Of a DNA stretch of 64,000 nt, positions 53,089 to 62,747 are shown one piece after another. The position numbers were made by a program, and so were the translations under genes. The DNA is from Acanthaster planci. Taxonomy: Eukaryota > Echinodermata > Asteroidea > Valvatida > Acanthasteridae. The stretch lies in the NCBI RefSeq assembly GCF_001949145.1, contig NW_019091566.1, forward strand, positions 285,635 to 349,634. Direction: 5' to 3'. Positions within the stretch are counted from its first letter, which is position 1. Each line of letters opens with the position of its first letter. The notes under the pieces are model-generated. The model made no database searches, had not been told where the DNA came from, and saw only the letters and a program-made list of their open reading frames with translations.

Positions 53089-55148
53089 TCGAAACCACAA
53101 AGAGATTTCTGTATTGAAATGAGAGCCAATACTCTTTCATTATAAAACAAACAGTGGAGGATATGGAATAGCACTTTATATACCAACTAAATGTAAAATA
53201 CTGCATAAGCTTTTGTAGCAACAACTACTTCATCAGATGCACTGAAGGAGAACAGCTGAGCAGGGTGTTTAAGTACTGTCTCTGGCAATGAACAGTGAGT
53301 GGTGGGGTTGACTCAGGGGATTAACCCTGGTAGTGGGAAAGGAAGCAACTGTCTCTATTGAGTCCCTGGTTGATGCAGTTCAGGCTCCGGATAATCTTTT
53401 GTTCCTCGGTTTCCCTTTGAAGTCTGGACTTGAATGGCCTTTGTTGGAGAACAGTGACTTTGAGGTGTTGGAGGGAGTGGCCTGGCAGATTAAAGTGGTG
53501 GCAAACGGGTTTCTGTTGGTTATTTTTCCTGATTATNNNNNNNNNNNNNNNNNNNNNNNNNNNNNNNNNNNNNNNNNNNNNNNNNNNNNNNNNNNNNNNN
53601 NNNNNNNNNNNNNNNNNNNNNNNNNNNNATGAAGCAGCGAGTTGCAATTGAAAGAACCCTTGATGTTGCTTCGCAAATTGTTGGGCCCTGGAATCTGTGT
53701 GTCCGTGTTAATGTGAGGACAATGTTGGCATCTGGGGCTATTGCATGGTGTGGTACAATTGTTGTCGGGGATGTTCAAGCACTTCGGCAAGGTGGACTCG
53801 AAGATTGGAGGGCTGCCTGTGGGAAATGAGTGGCTTTTCCTTGAAAATCTGGTTAAGGGTCTCATCATCCTGTAGTATGGGGTTGAGTTTATTGATGATG
53901 CGTCGCGGAGGTTTAAGAGGAGGGTTGTAGGTGACAACTAGGGGGGGTACTGTCTTTGCGATTATGTGGCTTATACTGCAGTAGATCGTCACGGCTCCAA
54001 CGTTTGGCCTTGGTGATCTCTTCAGTCAAAGTCTGGCTGTCATATTGCAAGGCTGTGTTGTAGGGTTGCAAGACAGCCGTCACGATCATTAATTAATGTC
54101 CAAGCAGATGCGGTTGTAGCGTAGAGCTTGACTGTACACAATGGACCTGGTGGTGTAAGGAGGGTGGAAGCTTAACGCGTGAAGGTAACTGTTGCGGTCT
54201 GTTGGTTTCTTGTACACGCTACTGGGAAGATGACCCTTGTTGATCGTGATGGTGGTGCCCAAGAAGTTTACCTGATGTCTTGAGTGTTCTATGGTGAGTT
54301 TGGTGGTGGGATGGAAGGCACTGAAGTTTCGGTGGAACTGTTCAAGGGCAGTTTCACCATGAGTCAATATCATGAAAATATCGTCAATGTAACGGACGTA
54401 GAATGAGGGTGCAAGGGGCTGGCTTTGTAAGAAACGTTGCCCATTGCCGTGCCACTGGTTTGACGGTACAGATCGTCGGCAAACTTAAAATAGTTGTGAT
54501 GGAGAACAAATTCTACAAGTTGACTGGTTGTGGTGGCAGTGATTCCTTCTGGTAGGGAAATTTTGATTCCCCTGAGTCCATCAGCATGAGGGATGTTGGT
54601 ATACAATGAGGCCACATCCATGGTAGCTAGTACAGTGTTACCCGGTGGGTCAGAGATGTTCTGGAGTTTACGCAAAAAAAGTCTGTGGTGTCCTGTATAT
54701 AACTAGGCGTACTTGTAGCATATGGGCAGAGTGTGTTATCTACAAAACCACATATGCCTTCAGTGATGGTACCAAGGCCAGAGACAATGGGCCATCCTGG
54801 ATTGCTTACCTTGTGTATATTGGGGAGCCGACAGAAAGTTCCTGGTCTCGGGTCTTGGAGGGGGTCATGCCGTCGATCTGTTGTTTTATGTCAGCTGGAA
54901 GCGAAGAAAATAGGGATTTCAATTCCCTTCTTTAGACTGGAGTAGGGTCGGCGGTGAGGGGGGGTGTAGAAGGCCCGGTTGGAGAGCTGTCTTCCCGCTT
55001 CTTTGATGTAATCTTCCTTGTTCATTATTACAGTAGCACCTCCTTTATCCACAGGCTTGATCACAATATTTGTGTTGTACCTGAGACTGCCAATGGCCTG
55101 TCGTTGTACAGGGTTGAGGTTGTAGATGAGTTTCCATTGTTTGGTCAA
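53089..55148 (-). pseudogene. Penelope RT/endonuclease gene remnant
   Basis: Target-primed reverse transcriptase with a C-terminal endonuclease. Readable frames are 55,148-54,891, 54,675-54,370, 54,373-54,089, 53,937-53,629 and 53,536-53,330, each in a different phase from the next or separated by stops. The catalytic RT aspartates are retained (MDVASLY; YIDD). The end of the endonuclease, CHHFNLPGHSLQHL then EEQKIIRSLNCINQGLN, is intact in one frame. The GIY and YIG motifs themselves cannot be seen because of the gap. Not functional as sequenced. Confidence 0.75.
53537..53628. other. assembly gap (92 N)
   Basis: Run of N inside the Penelope endonuclease region, where the GIY-YIG core is expected. 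Confidence 0.98.
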
Positions 55149-55189
55149 GATCCCGGAGCGTACACGTTTACGGAAACAATTTAGTTATT

Positions 55190-56705
55190 TTATTTTTATT
55201 TATTTATTCTGATATCCAACAGCGGAGATCCGCCACTTACAGGTATCATGTAAAACAAAAAACATAAGGTATAATACGACGATCATTGTGTACATAAACA
55301 TTAAATAACATGGAACATTCACTTTCAACAACCACTCGATGTTTCCTGTCGGTTTAAATAGCTACGTAACAGGTTAAGTAACTGAGGATGTACATGATAT
55401 GATGCAAGTTTGTTAAGTAAAGGATGGTGGTTGACCTGATTAAACGCTTTGGAGAAATCACTGTAGACCACGTCCAGCTGGCCACCCCGATCAACAGCAG
55501 ATTAAGCTTCCTGTAATAAGGTAGTAAGATTAGTGGTGCAATCCCTACCGGGTACGAATCCATGCTGCTGATCAGAGATAGCGGGCTGGACATGATTTAC
55601 GAGCTGAGCACATAAAATTCTCTCGAGCACTTTGGAAACAAGTGGTAATAAAGACACTGGTCGGTAATTAGCTACATTTTTCTTGGTACCAGACTTATAT
55701 GAGGGCACAACATTAGCAGCTTTCCAGCTACCTGGAAAAATTCCTTCATTGAATGATCTTTGAAAAAGGTAAATCAGTGGGGTCACAAATTATATGTGCA
55801 CACGACTTGAAAACTAAACTGGGAAGATTATCAGGGCCACAAGCTTTTGAAGGATTAATATTCATGAGTTCACGCTCTGTGACGATGGTGTCGATTTGAA
55901 CAGGTGGCATAGAGTCCAAACTGGCTGGTTGAACATCCATCTTGAAAGCTTGCATATTCTCAAGGATGGAATTGGAACGTTTTTTCTTGAAAGCCTTTTC
56001 TTTGGTTTTCAAAGCTTGCAGGAGTTCTCCATCAAACAACGGTGGAGTAGTACGGTGTGGTCTAACTCTTGGCACCACATCTGTGATGGCAGCCTCAACA
56101 AAGTCGTGGAAGAGTGAAGCCGCCATGGAACACACTCTAAGGTTCTCTGTAGGTCATTCATATCTGCTTTACGGTAACTGAAGTTCATTCGATTTGATTT
56201 AACGTGATTTATTAACGGTGATATGGTGATGGTAATGCTGAGTGCACTGTGGTCCGAACTGAAAACATCATCTCCCACTTGGCAACTTGCTTCCATCTCG
56301 ACTGAGCAGAGGGCAAGATCAAGAATGTGGTAACCTCTGGTGGTGTTGAAATTGAGTTGACGTAAGTTGTGGGCATTCATTACTGCATCCACAAATATCT
56401 CATCGATGGGTGTTTTGGGCTCCGGAAAACTAGTGGTGACATTCCAATGAAGGGTAGGCAAGTTAAAGTCGCCCATCAGACAAATGTTACTTTATTCCCG
56501 AGAGGCATTCGTAAGACAGTCCCCAAGATTCGCCAGTGGTTGGCTTCCGCTGTTGGGAGGTCGGTAGAAGATGCCTAGTAGACATCGATCTCTCTTCCGT
56601 GTCTTCACTTCAAGCCAGATGAGTTCAAGATCATTCTGTTCAAGATCGGTTCTCCTCTGGCACTGCAGAGAGTTGTGACAGCCCATTAAAACTCCTCCCC
56701 TCTCC
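55190..56705 (-). mobile_element. 5'- and internally truncated LINE (Jockey/CR1-like) inside the Penelope element
   Basis: Minus strand: the endonuclease part has LLGIFYRPPNS (about 56,575), MGDFNLPTLHW (56,476-56,444) with the catalytic D-N, ILDLALCS and SSDHSALSITI with the SDH motif (about 56,260). Then comes a linker (ACGPDNLPSLVFK, about 55,835), RT with SWKAANVVPSYKSGTKKNVA and NYRPVSLLPLVSKVLERILC, QHGFVPGRDCTTNL, and DFSKAFNQVNHHPLL (about 55,450). The expected YADD is absent; sequence passes directly to a 3' tail ending in (AATAAA)n-like text at 55,190-55,212. TTTCCGTAAA next to the 3' end and TTTCGTAAA near 56,738 may be the target duplication. Confidence 0.8.
55400..56690 (-). pseudogene. 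LINE ORF2 remnant (endonuclease and partial RT)
   Basis: Apurinic-type endonuclease and reverse transcriptase of a non-LTR element. Readable frames are 56,686-56,492, 56,476-56,009, 56,135-55,746 and 55,786-55,502. The endonuclease retains the GDFN and SDH motifs. RT segments up to the first catalytic aspartate region are recognisable, but the catalytic YADD domain is deleted. At least three frameshifts separate the pieces. Confidence 0.75.
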
Positions 56706-56779
56706 TATTCAATCTATCTTTACGAAATGTTGTTTACCTGGTACTGTGACTGTTTGTATAAATCAAGTTGTCTCCTTTC

Positions 56780-57065
56780 CACCACTGTTTGTATTCAGAC
56801 TAACACAGCTATCCTCGCTCATGCTCAATATGACAAGCACTATATTTAGCAGACTGAAGCGGGACACAATCAACCTGAAGAAGAATTGATGTATAAATCA
56901 AGCTGCCCCCATGCAGTGCATCTGATGAAGTAGTTGTTGCTATGAAAGCTTATGCAGTATTTTATATTTAGTTAGGCTATAAAGTGCTATCCCATATCCT
57001 CCGCTGTTTGTATTCAGACTAAGACGGCTATCCTCGCTTATGCTCAATATAAAAAAAAATACATT
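56780..57065. repeat. direct duplication beside the Penelope flank
   Basis: CACTGTTTGTATTCAGACTA with AACACAGCTATCCTCGCTCATGCTCAATAT-like text at 56,782 recurs at about 57,004 (CGCTGTTTGTATTCAGACTA...CTCGCTTATGCTCAATAT), a second partial copy of the Penelope end. Confidence 0.75.
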
Positions 57066-57319
57066 TAGCTCCGTTCATTTTTGAGTGTAAAAAGTATAAC
57101 AACTTCGTCGGAGCATAAAGTGCTCACTTGTTTCTCCAGATTACAACCTGCATGCTGATTCACGCGTGTAAAAGTTTTGTGTAGAAGCACATGCAGAAAT
57201 GTTAACCTCTGCTAACGTGACTGGCCCCTTACTGCTTGTTTGTTCTTTCCACAACCAGGAAAAACAAAAACAGCCAGCAGGCAGACGAGGAACCTATGCA
57301 TTACTGTGTTCATGTGTAC

Positions 57320-57419
57320 CTGAATGAATTCTTTGTTTTTGATGTCCTTGGCTGAAGGCCATCCTGTCAATGGATGGAGAACTCCCTTATCATCAAAAAA
57401 AGTACTCTCCGTGTCAAAC
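57320..57419 (-). CDS. acyl-CoA thioesterase, internal exon
   Basis: On the minus strand, acceptor CATTTACATCACAG, then one base plus 33 codons: FDTESTFFDDKGVLHPLTGW and PSAKDIKNKEFIQ, then donor CAG|GTACAC in phase 0. In BAAT/ACOT proteins the segment after 'ING' carries a hydrophobic, proline-containing stretch ('--LPPL--') like VLHPL here. The entry phase is 2 (one base before the first full codon), which does not match the phase-0 donor of the candidate upstream exon at 57,562. The exon itself is well supported by splice sites and an open frame. Confidence 0.7.
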
Positions 57420-57561
57420 CTGTGATGTAAATGAAAATATACATAATGAATAATCAGTAATGATTTATTCCCTAATTAAGTTTGTACACTAAAATGCATG
57501 TACAAACAATGGCAATGGAATGGTTTAAGGCGTGTACACTGCACATACAAAGTATGTTTAC

Positions 57562-57603
57562 CTCACGCAGTGAACCACCATTGATGGTATGCACAAAAAA
57601 TTT
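57562..57603 (-). CDS. acyl-CoA thioesterase, candidate small exon
   Basis: The 42-nt minus-strand segment between acceptor TTCTCAAAG and donor GAG|GTAAAC encodes KFFVHTINGGSLRE. It carries the 'V--ING' strand-turn that follows the nucleophile helix in this family. It joins in phase 0 to the exon ending LALKYPQ (61,835). Its donor phase (0) disagrees with the next exon (needs 2), so either the donor is elsewhere, a micro-exon is missing, or there is an indel. The open frame extends upstream to 57,696 (RFSDEHHRWLDPSKDSMF), which could mean a longer exon or a different gene. Confidence 0.45.
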
Positions 57604-57892
57604 CTTTGAGAACATGCTATCTTTGCTTGGATCTAACCACCGGTGATGTTCATCACTGAACCTTTTTTTCGGATGAAACATCGCTGACCAAAACATGAAT
57701 AAAGCCTACTGTGTTTGTGCATTGAATATTTAAATAAGGATAGTTCCTTCAATAAGATAGTGAGTCTGCTGTGCACAAATCTTGCCACTGCAGCTTGTTG
57801 GAGAAAAAGCAACTCTCTTTTCTAAACACTAAATCACTGATTACTTTATCATTTGTGGATTTGGGTTGCTGTACAGCAAAGTTGTATTCACT

Positions 57893-58545
57893 CCAGTCAA
57901 TTACTTGAATCCAACTTGAGTCCAAAGTTTTGAGGACTCTGATAAGTCCCTTCGAGTCACTTCAGGCTCACGACGTGACTTGAGCCGCTTAACCTATTAA
58001 ACTGGAATAAGGCTGTAAACAAACTTCCCAATTTGGGGTTTCAGTTCATGTGTTGTGCTCTGACTAGTCATTTTTAAAAAGTTCTTCATGGAATTAAAAC
58101 AAAAAATATGAAAGTAAATAATTTTGAACATAAATATTATATATGTGTGTACTTAAAACTGGGTAGAATGTTGGAATTCATTTTTGATGTTCATATAGAA
58201 ATGATTCTAACCAAGGTTGTAAACGAGCTCATACTGAGCTTGCTACTTACTATTATGTACTGTTTGCAAAGGAACGTCTTGTAAAAGCTGTTTGTTGGCT
58301 ACCGTTAACCGTATTTCAATTCTTTAAATCCTGATAAAAAGTGTCTTGTTAGTGTTCCTTTTTCATTCTACTAGTGCTGACTTCCTTCCAAAATCGTGTC
58401 GTTCCTTTGTTGCCTCTTTTATATCACATGGTGTTCAAATATCAGTGACTTATTTCATTGTCAAACTGACTTGACTCAACCTCCTTCATCTGATCCGACT
58501 CAAGTTAATTCCTTAAAATGACTTGAGTCACAACAAGTAGTGAAT
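57893..58545. repeat. element with subterminal TGACTT/ACTTGAGTC repeats
   Basis: Left end has CAATTACTTGAATCCAACTT with GAGTCC and TTCGAGTCACTTC; right end has ACTTGACTCAACC, CGACTCAAGTTAATTCC and AAATGACTTGAGTCACAACA. The two ends are loosely inverted, as in hAT-type non-autonomous elements. The middle is AT-rich without a frame. Confidence 0.45.
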
Positions 58546-58549
58546 CAAC

Positions 58550-60070
58550 CCTGCTGTACACACCTGTGCCAAGTAGTGCAAACATGCAGGACATCAATAC
58601 GTCCCTTCCAATTGAGATCAGGGGTCTTTCTATCATTGTGGGATTTTTGGGTCGTTCTTAATGACAAACTATCCTTTCCCTGGCCCCAGACGACACCGGA
58701 GCTGATGCTCGTACTACCCCAGAATAGACCTCTTCACGTATAAGTCAAAGGTGTGAGCGGGCCATTGAAAACGTACAGGGGTACAACTTCGATTATCATT
58801 TTCTCTCAGGTTTTCTGACTTTGTTGGGTTTTTTTTCAGAAAATTCCATTAAATCGTTTTCGCTATTAGTTTTTAGTGCTCTGTAAAAAGATTTTAAAAT
58901 CATGATTTTTTTAGTGTGGCCCCCTTCCATCATAAATAGTATAAACTACACCGTCAGTGTTCTTGGAGCCGACCTGTGCATTTGAAAAAAAAGGGGGTCT
59001 ATAAAGGCAGGTAGCCCGTTTCTTATCCTATTCCTTCTATTATCTGCATCAACGAGCTGCTGCTGGAAGGCCTTTGTGAACTTGCAGTCTACGTGTAAGT
59101 TTTAAATTACCATACAAATGGCTGTGCTTTTCCGTTGAAGTTGAGTGTGACATTTGGCATGAAAGGTGGACAAGAGACACACGCTGTAGCCTTGATTACC
59201 TGCAGGATCACACGCTAAGTGTTAGTTCATTGCAAAAACTTTCCTAAAACATTTGCTTTTTATTTTGTGTTTATCTTAAAGTACAAACAAGTGAAACACA
59301 TTTTGTCTATTTATCCTGAAACTAACATGTTGATGGGTAGACACTTGAAAGATTATTAATAAAAGCTACGTACGTTTCAGTTCTGAATGTTATGAGATTG
59401 TTGGGTGATCTTAACGTTATTCTGAATCCCTAGCCTTTATTGCTGCTTGATTCTAATGATTATTTACATTAATCACTATTCATATCTTTTTCTTTCAAAT
59501 TATGGCTGAAAGAGTTCATTTAACCAGGCAGGTACTGTAGTTTTAATTGTTTTTATTTTTAGGCGAATTATAATGTTGTGGGGACATGCCTCTGTCAATG
59601 CCCACAATATTTTTGGTCCACACTAAACCGGTGAAATGATGAGCACCAAAAAGGGACGACCGACATTTCTCATGTTCACTCGGTAGATTTTCAGGTTTTC
59701 AGAATTTGCGTCCACTGTTATCGAAAAACCTCAATTTTTTACAAGCAGAAATTGGATGTTACATGTACTTTGACAACTCTTAGTGCACCACTGCCTAGCC
59801 AAGTTAACGTGATGCCCCGAAGTGGACAACCAAGTTTCTCATTTCCTATAACTAGTAAATTTTGTGCGTAAGGAGATCCGTTTTTATAAACCTGAATTGT
59901 CTGTTGGCAGAACTGTTGATTCTACTTTGAATCTATAAGAAACTGACTAGGTCCTTACAAGTCAATTGGTAAGATGATCATAACTGATTGGAACGGGATT
60001 TGAACCTGTGAGGTTGCATAGTGTAATTGGGGGTGATCCCTGGCTTTATGGTGTTTCGGGTTTTATGGCT
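58550..60070. other. intron sequence, no gene seen
   Basis: AT-rich, without recognised repeats or exons on either strand. Confidence 0.5.
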
Positions 60071-60074
60071 AAAA

Positions 60075-61440
60075 AAGGCATTGACTAAACTGTAGACTCC
60101 AGTCACTTGTCTTGGACTCAGGTCAGACTTGAGTCGCTATTTTTGTGACTCGTGACTTGACTTGGATTAACAAAAAAACGGGCTTGTGCCTTGACATTGA
60201 CTTGCACATTTGGACATCTTTACCAACGCGTATCAGAAAACTACTCAAGCGAACCCATAAAACTTCGTTAAACCATGGAGGAAGGACACAGAAGGAGTTT
60301 CAACTCTGGCACATCAAAGTGCTCGTTGATCATTACCGCCCTGTCAAACAATAGTATACATTCCAAAAATGCCTGATTACTGCCTGCAGCTTAGCCGGAC
60401 AAGTGGGGCCAGTAATATCCTTGCAATATTTGCGGAGTTTTCTTTACAGTTAACTGCAATGTTTCGCAGTGACAGGGAAATAAAAAGAAAACTATCCAGT
60501 ATTAGATTTACTTTTGTCGTCATGAATATTTTCTTTAGATTTTGATGCACTTTTCCATTATCCATGCAATGTTTGTAATTTTATTTTGTCACTCCAAAAC
60601 GCCAGTTTTAAAAAGTCTTTCTACGAATTTGGCTGAGACTGGCCAACAACATGTTGACCACCACAGGACAGTTACGTTCACGAAAAACAAAATGCGCTGT
60701 TTCCTCACAAGGAGTGGTCATGAAATCTCATAAGATACCTTTTTGTGTGATTTCAGTAATAAAATGATTCAAATAAAAACACAATATAACTTCGCTATTT
60801 ATTCCCAAAACAACTCCAGAAGAAAGCGTTCGATAAGGGCAATAACTGCACATGAACACTTACGGCACACAGCCTAATACACTGTATAAGCAACTGCGCA
60901 AGCATTAAATTTGTCAGATCATACCAGGCGCCAACGATGGTATGAATATTCAACTTCCTATACTGCAGTACATAACGTTTTAAGGATGCAGATTACCAGC
61001 GAAAAATTGCGGCGACGACTATGGGGTACAAAGGGGGCTTATGGTTAGCGAGCATTCGCTGCACTCTGGCTATGGACATACCAGGCATGCAAGAAAGCAA
61101 ATTGGCCAGATGTTGTAGCCCAGGCAGTTCAAACTCCTTGTGTGTCCTTCCTCCATGGTCAAACTCGCGATTTCTCCTTCGGTCTTCTCTGCCCAGGGCC
61201 ATGTCTGAATCACTTGGCTCTGGCTCGAAATCACACATTACATGACTTGACTTGTACTTCGACAAAAGACCCGTGACTTGCTGGAGTTTAGACCAAGTTG
61301 ACTTGTGACTTGACCTGTGATCGAATTACTTGTGACTTGACTTGTGACTGGACCTAATAACTTGTGACTTGGCTTAAACTTACAAATATTGAGTCATTAC
61401 TTGACTTGGCCTTGCAAAAGTTGACTTGCTACCACTTCTA
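60075..61440. mobile_element. foldback-like element with TGACTTG-rich ends
   Basis: Left end (60,090-60,180) and right end (61,243-61,440) are built from repeats of GTGACTTGACTTG and CTTGTGACTTGAC; the right end alone contains about eight copies. Inside, CCATGGAGGAAGGACACAGA at 60,273 is inverted at 61,160 (TGTGTCCTTCCTCCATGG). Both arms encode a similar peptide (HGGRTQKEF on plus, HGGRTHKEF on minus), because the arms are copies of one sequence. No transposase frame was found. The layout is consistent with a non-autonomous hAT-like element. Confidence 0.5.
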
Positions 61441-61474
61441 GATATTGACAAATAAGAAGGCCACCATTGCAAAG

Positions 61475-61550
61475 TAGGGCTGGAGAGCTCAGTTGATAGA
61501 GCACCACTACGATATTCCAGAAGTTCAAATCCTGCTCCAGACAATTTTTT
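61475..61550 (+). ncRNA. tRNA-derived SINE head
   Basis: GGCTGGAGAGCTCAGTTGATAGAGCAC has A-box form and a D-arm pairing GCTC/GAGC. AGTTCAAATCCTGCTCC has B-box form. The ends GGCTGGA and TCCAGAC pair at six of seven positions. The anticodon stem does not pair, so this is a tRNA-derived repeat or tRNA pseudogene. A run of T (61,545-61,553) follows directly. Confidence 0.65.
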
Positions 61551-61834
61551 TTGTTTATCTTTATAATTGATTTATAAGCACCTAGCCAGTTTCGTATACA
61601 GTTGCAAGATGAATGTTATTATATTGTGTGATTTTGTACCTATTTTAGAAAGAGAGATTGAAGCTGTTAAAATCGCTCTCTTGTGCTATCATTTAAGGCA
61701 GCAATTCATGAAGTGAAACCCATGAAAATACCCGTATTTGAAAAAGATCAATTTTTTTTGTTTTGTGATGCAATTGTTTCCCTTTCCCCATCTGAAGTGA
61801 TAAATGTATATACATGTACATTTAAGTTGAATAC

Positions 61835-61948
61835 CTGTGGGTATTTCAAGGCCAAGTGAAGTGCTACAGATCCTCCTAGCGATGATGCTGCTATTCCTAT
61901 TTGGCTAGGCTGAACATAAGACTGGCTGGTTAACCACCTTAGTGCCTC
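61835..61948 (-). CDS. acyl-CoA thioesterase, nucleophile-elbow exon
   Basis: After acceptor TTTCTTCTCAG the minus strand reads EALRWLTSQSYVQPSQIGIA and ASSLGGSVALHLALKYPQ, then donor CAG|GTATTC. It is 114 nt, 38 codons, phase 0 at both ends. The motif ASSLGG is the nucleophile elbow (G/A-x-S-x-G) of the alpha/beta-hydrolase. The nucleophile is Ser, as in acyl-CoA thioesterases, whereas bile-acid conjugating BAAT enzymes of vertebrates use Cys; this favours thioester hydrolysis over amino-acid conjugation (family knowledge plus inference). It joins in phase to EYFE of the exon at 62,578. Confidence 0.92.
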
Positions 61949-62577
61949 CTGAGAAGAAATAACGGCATTTCGTGAAAATATCTCCTTTTTCTGGTCAAAG
62001 ATAATGGCACTCTGACTTCAGACGAAAACTGTGTCTCCTGCATATGCAGCGAAGGTTCAGGCCATAAATTTAAATTCCTAAACTCCTCACGTTGGTTAAA
62101 ACAAATGTGTCCATGACTGGAAAGAAGCAAAAGTAAAATTTTTAAACTTCAAAGCAAGGCTCTTCATGGCGATAAATTCGACTGTGCCAACATATTTCAT
62201 TTGTTTTTAGTGATATTACACCTTTGTTAGTGACTTCAGTTAGATATTTTGCAGGCTTTATGACCCGTGTTCCGGTAGTCATTCAATCACCCTTGCAGCA
62301 AATGTTTAGGAAATGATCCTACATGTCTTTGTGCATTGAATAACATGCATGGCAACCTAATACATATAATAGGTTAGATTTTTATAGTTTTCTTTGAATG
62401 AACATTGCAGTATGCAACCCCTCTCTAAATGCATGAGGTTTGAAAAAAAATGTTCACCGCATGTGAACTCTGTTGTAGCTTTCTTAAATTGGAAAACAAC
62501 TGAGTCAAACCATGGCATTCTAATATTTTCGTACTGTTTCAAATTATTTGTCGTCACTAAAGAGTTTCAAAATTTAC

Positions 62578-62747
62578 CTCGAAATACTCAAAGTCGATAT
62601 TAAGCATGCTTTCTGATAAATCTTCATAGGAAAAGATGGGTAGGGCGTAGCTTACATAGCCACGGGAGGCCAGCAAGGCGGCACGGAATTCCATCAATCC
62701 TCCTGCAGTACCAAACATATCCAGCACTGCAGGAAATGGACCTGGAC
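62578..62747 (-). CDS. acyl-CoA thioesterase, exon at the start of the hydrolase domain
   Basis: After acceptor 'TTTTGTTACAAG' (minus strand) it reads PGPFPAVLDMFGTAGGLMEF, RAALLASRGYVSYALPIFSY and EDLSESMLNIDFEYFE, then donor GAG|GTAAAT. It is 170 nt: two bases plus 56 codons, entry phase 1 and exit phase 0. PGPFP-VLD-FG--GGL-E-RA is the hallmark start of the BAAT C-terminal domain. The N-terminal bile-acid-transferase-like beta domain (about 120 residues) should be encoded further right; no exon for it was recognised between 62,748 and 64,000, so the gene runs off the window. Confidence 0.93.

Larger units (their letters stand above)
53050..55190 (-). mobile_element. Penelope-like retroelement, minus strand
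   Basis: The domain order on the minus strand is N-terminal RT region with KPVDKGGATVIMNKEDYIKE (about 55,060-55,000), the RT aspartate motif ATMDVASLYTNIPH (about 54,620), TSGTAMGN (about 54,450), FYVRYIDDIFMIL (about 54,405-54,367) with the catalytic DD, FLGTTITINKGHLPSSVYKK (about 54,260-54,200), a Cys cluster CTTPCNSPRCQHC (about 53,755-53,720), and the C-terminal endonuclease tail HFNLPGHSLQHLKVTVLQ with GLNRDS. This is a Penelope RT with a GIY-YIG endonuclease. The GIY-YIG core falls in the 92-N gap. Several frameshifts are present. The 5' part is interrupted by a LINE at 55,190. Confidence 0.85.
53149..57013. repeat. inverted flanks of the Penelope element
   Basis: GATATGGAATAGCACTTTAT followed to CAACAACTACTTCATCAGAT and GCACTG (53,161-53,245) is present in inverted orientation at 56,915-57,003 (CAGTGCATCTGATGAAGTAG ... 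ATAAAGTGCTATCCCATATC). Identity over about 95 bp is roughly 90 percent. Penelope elements carry such pseudo-LTRs in direct or inverted forms. Confidence 0.8.
51857..57319. other. intron(s) of the thioesterase gene, one short exon unplaced
   Basis: The exon ending FIQ (57,320) and the exon starting IEK (51,856) are both phase 0 but lack the usual 20-30 residues between them, so a short exon should lie in this interval; it was not found. The interval contains CRE-type repeats (52,660-53,010), a Penelope element and a LINE. Confidence 0.5.
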
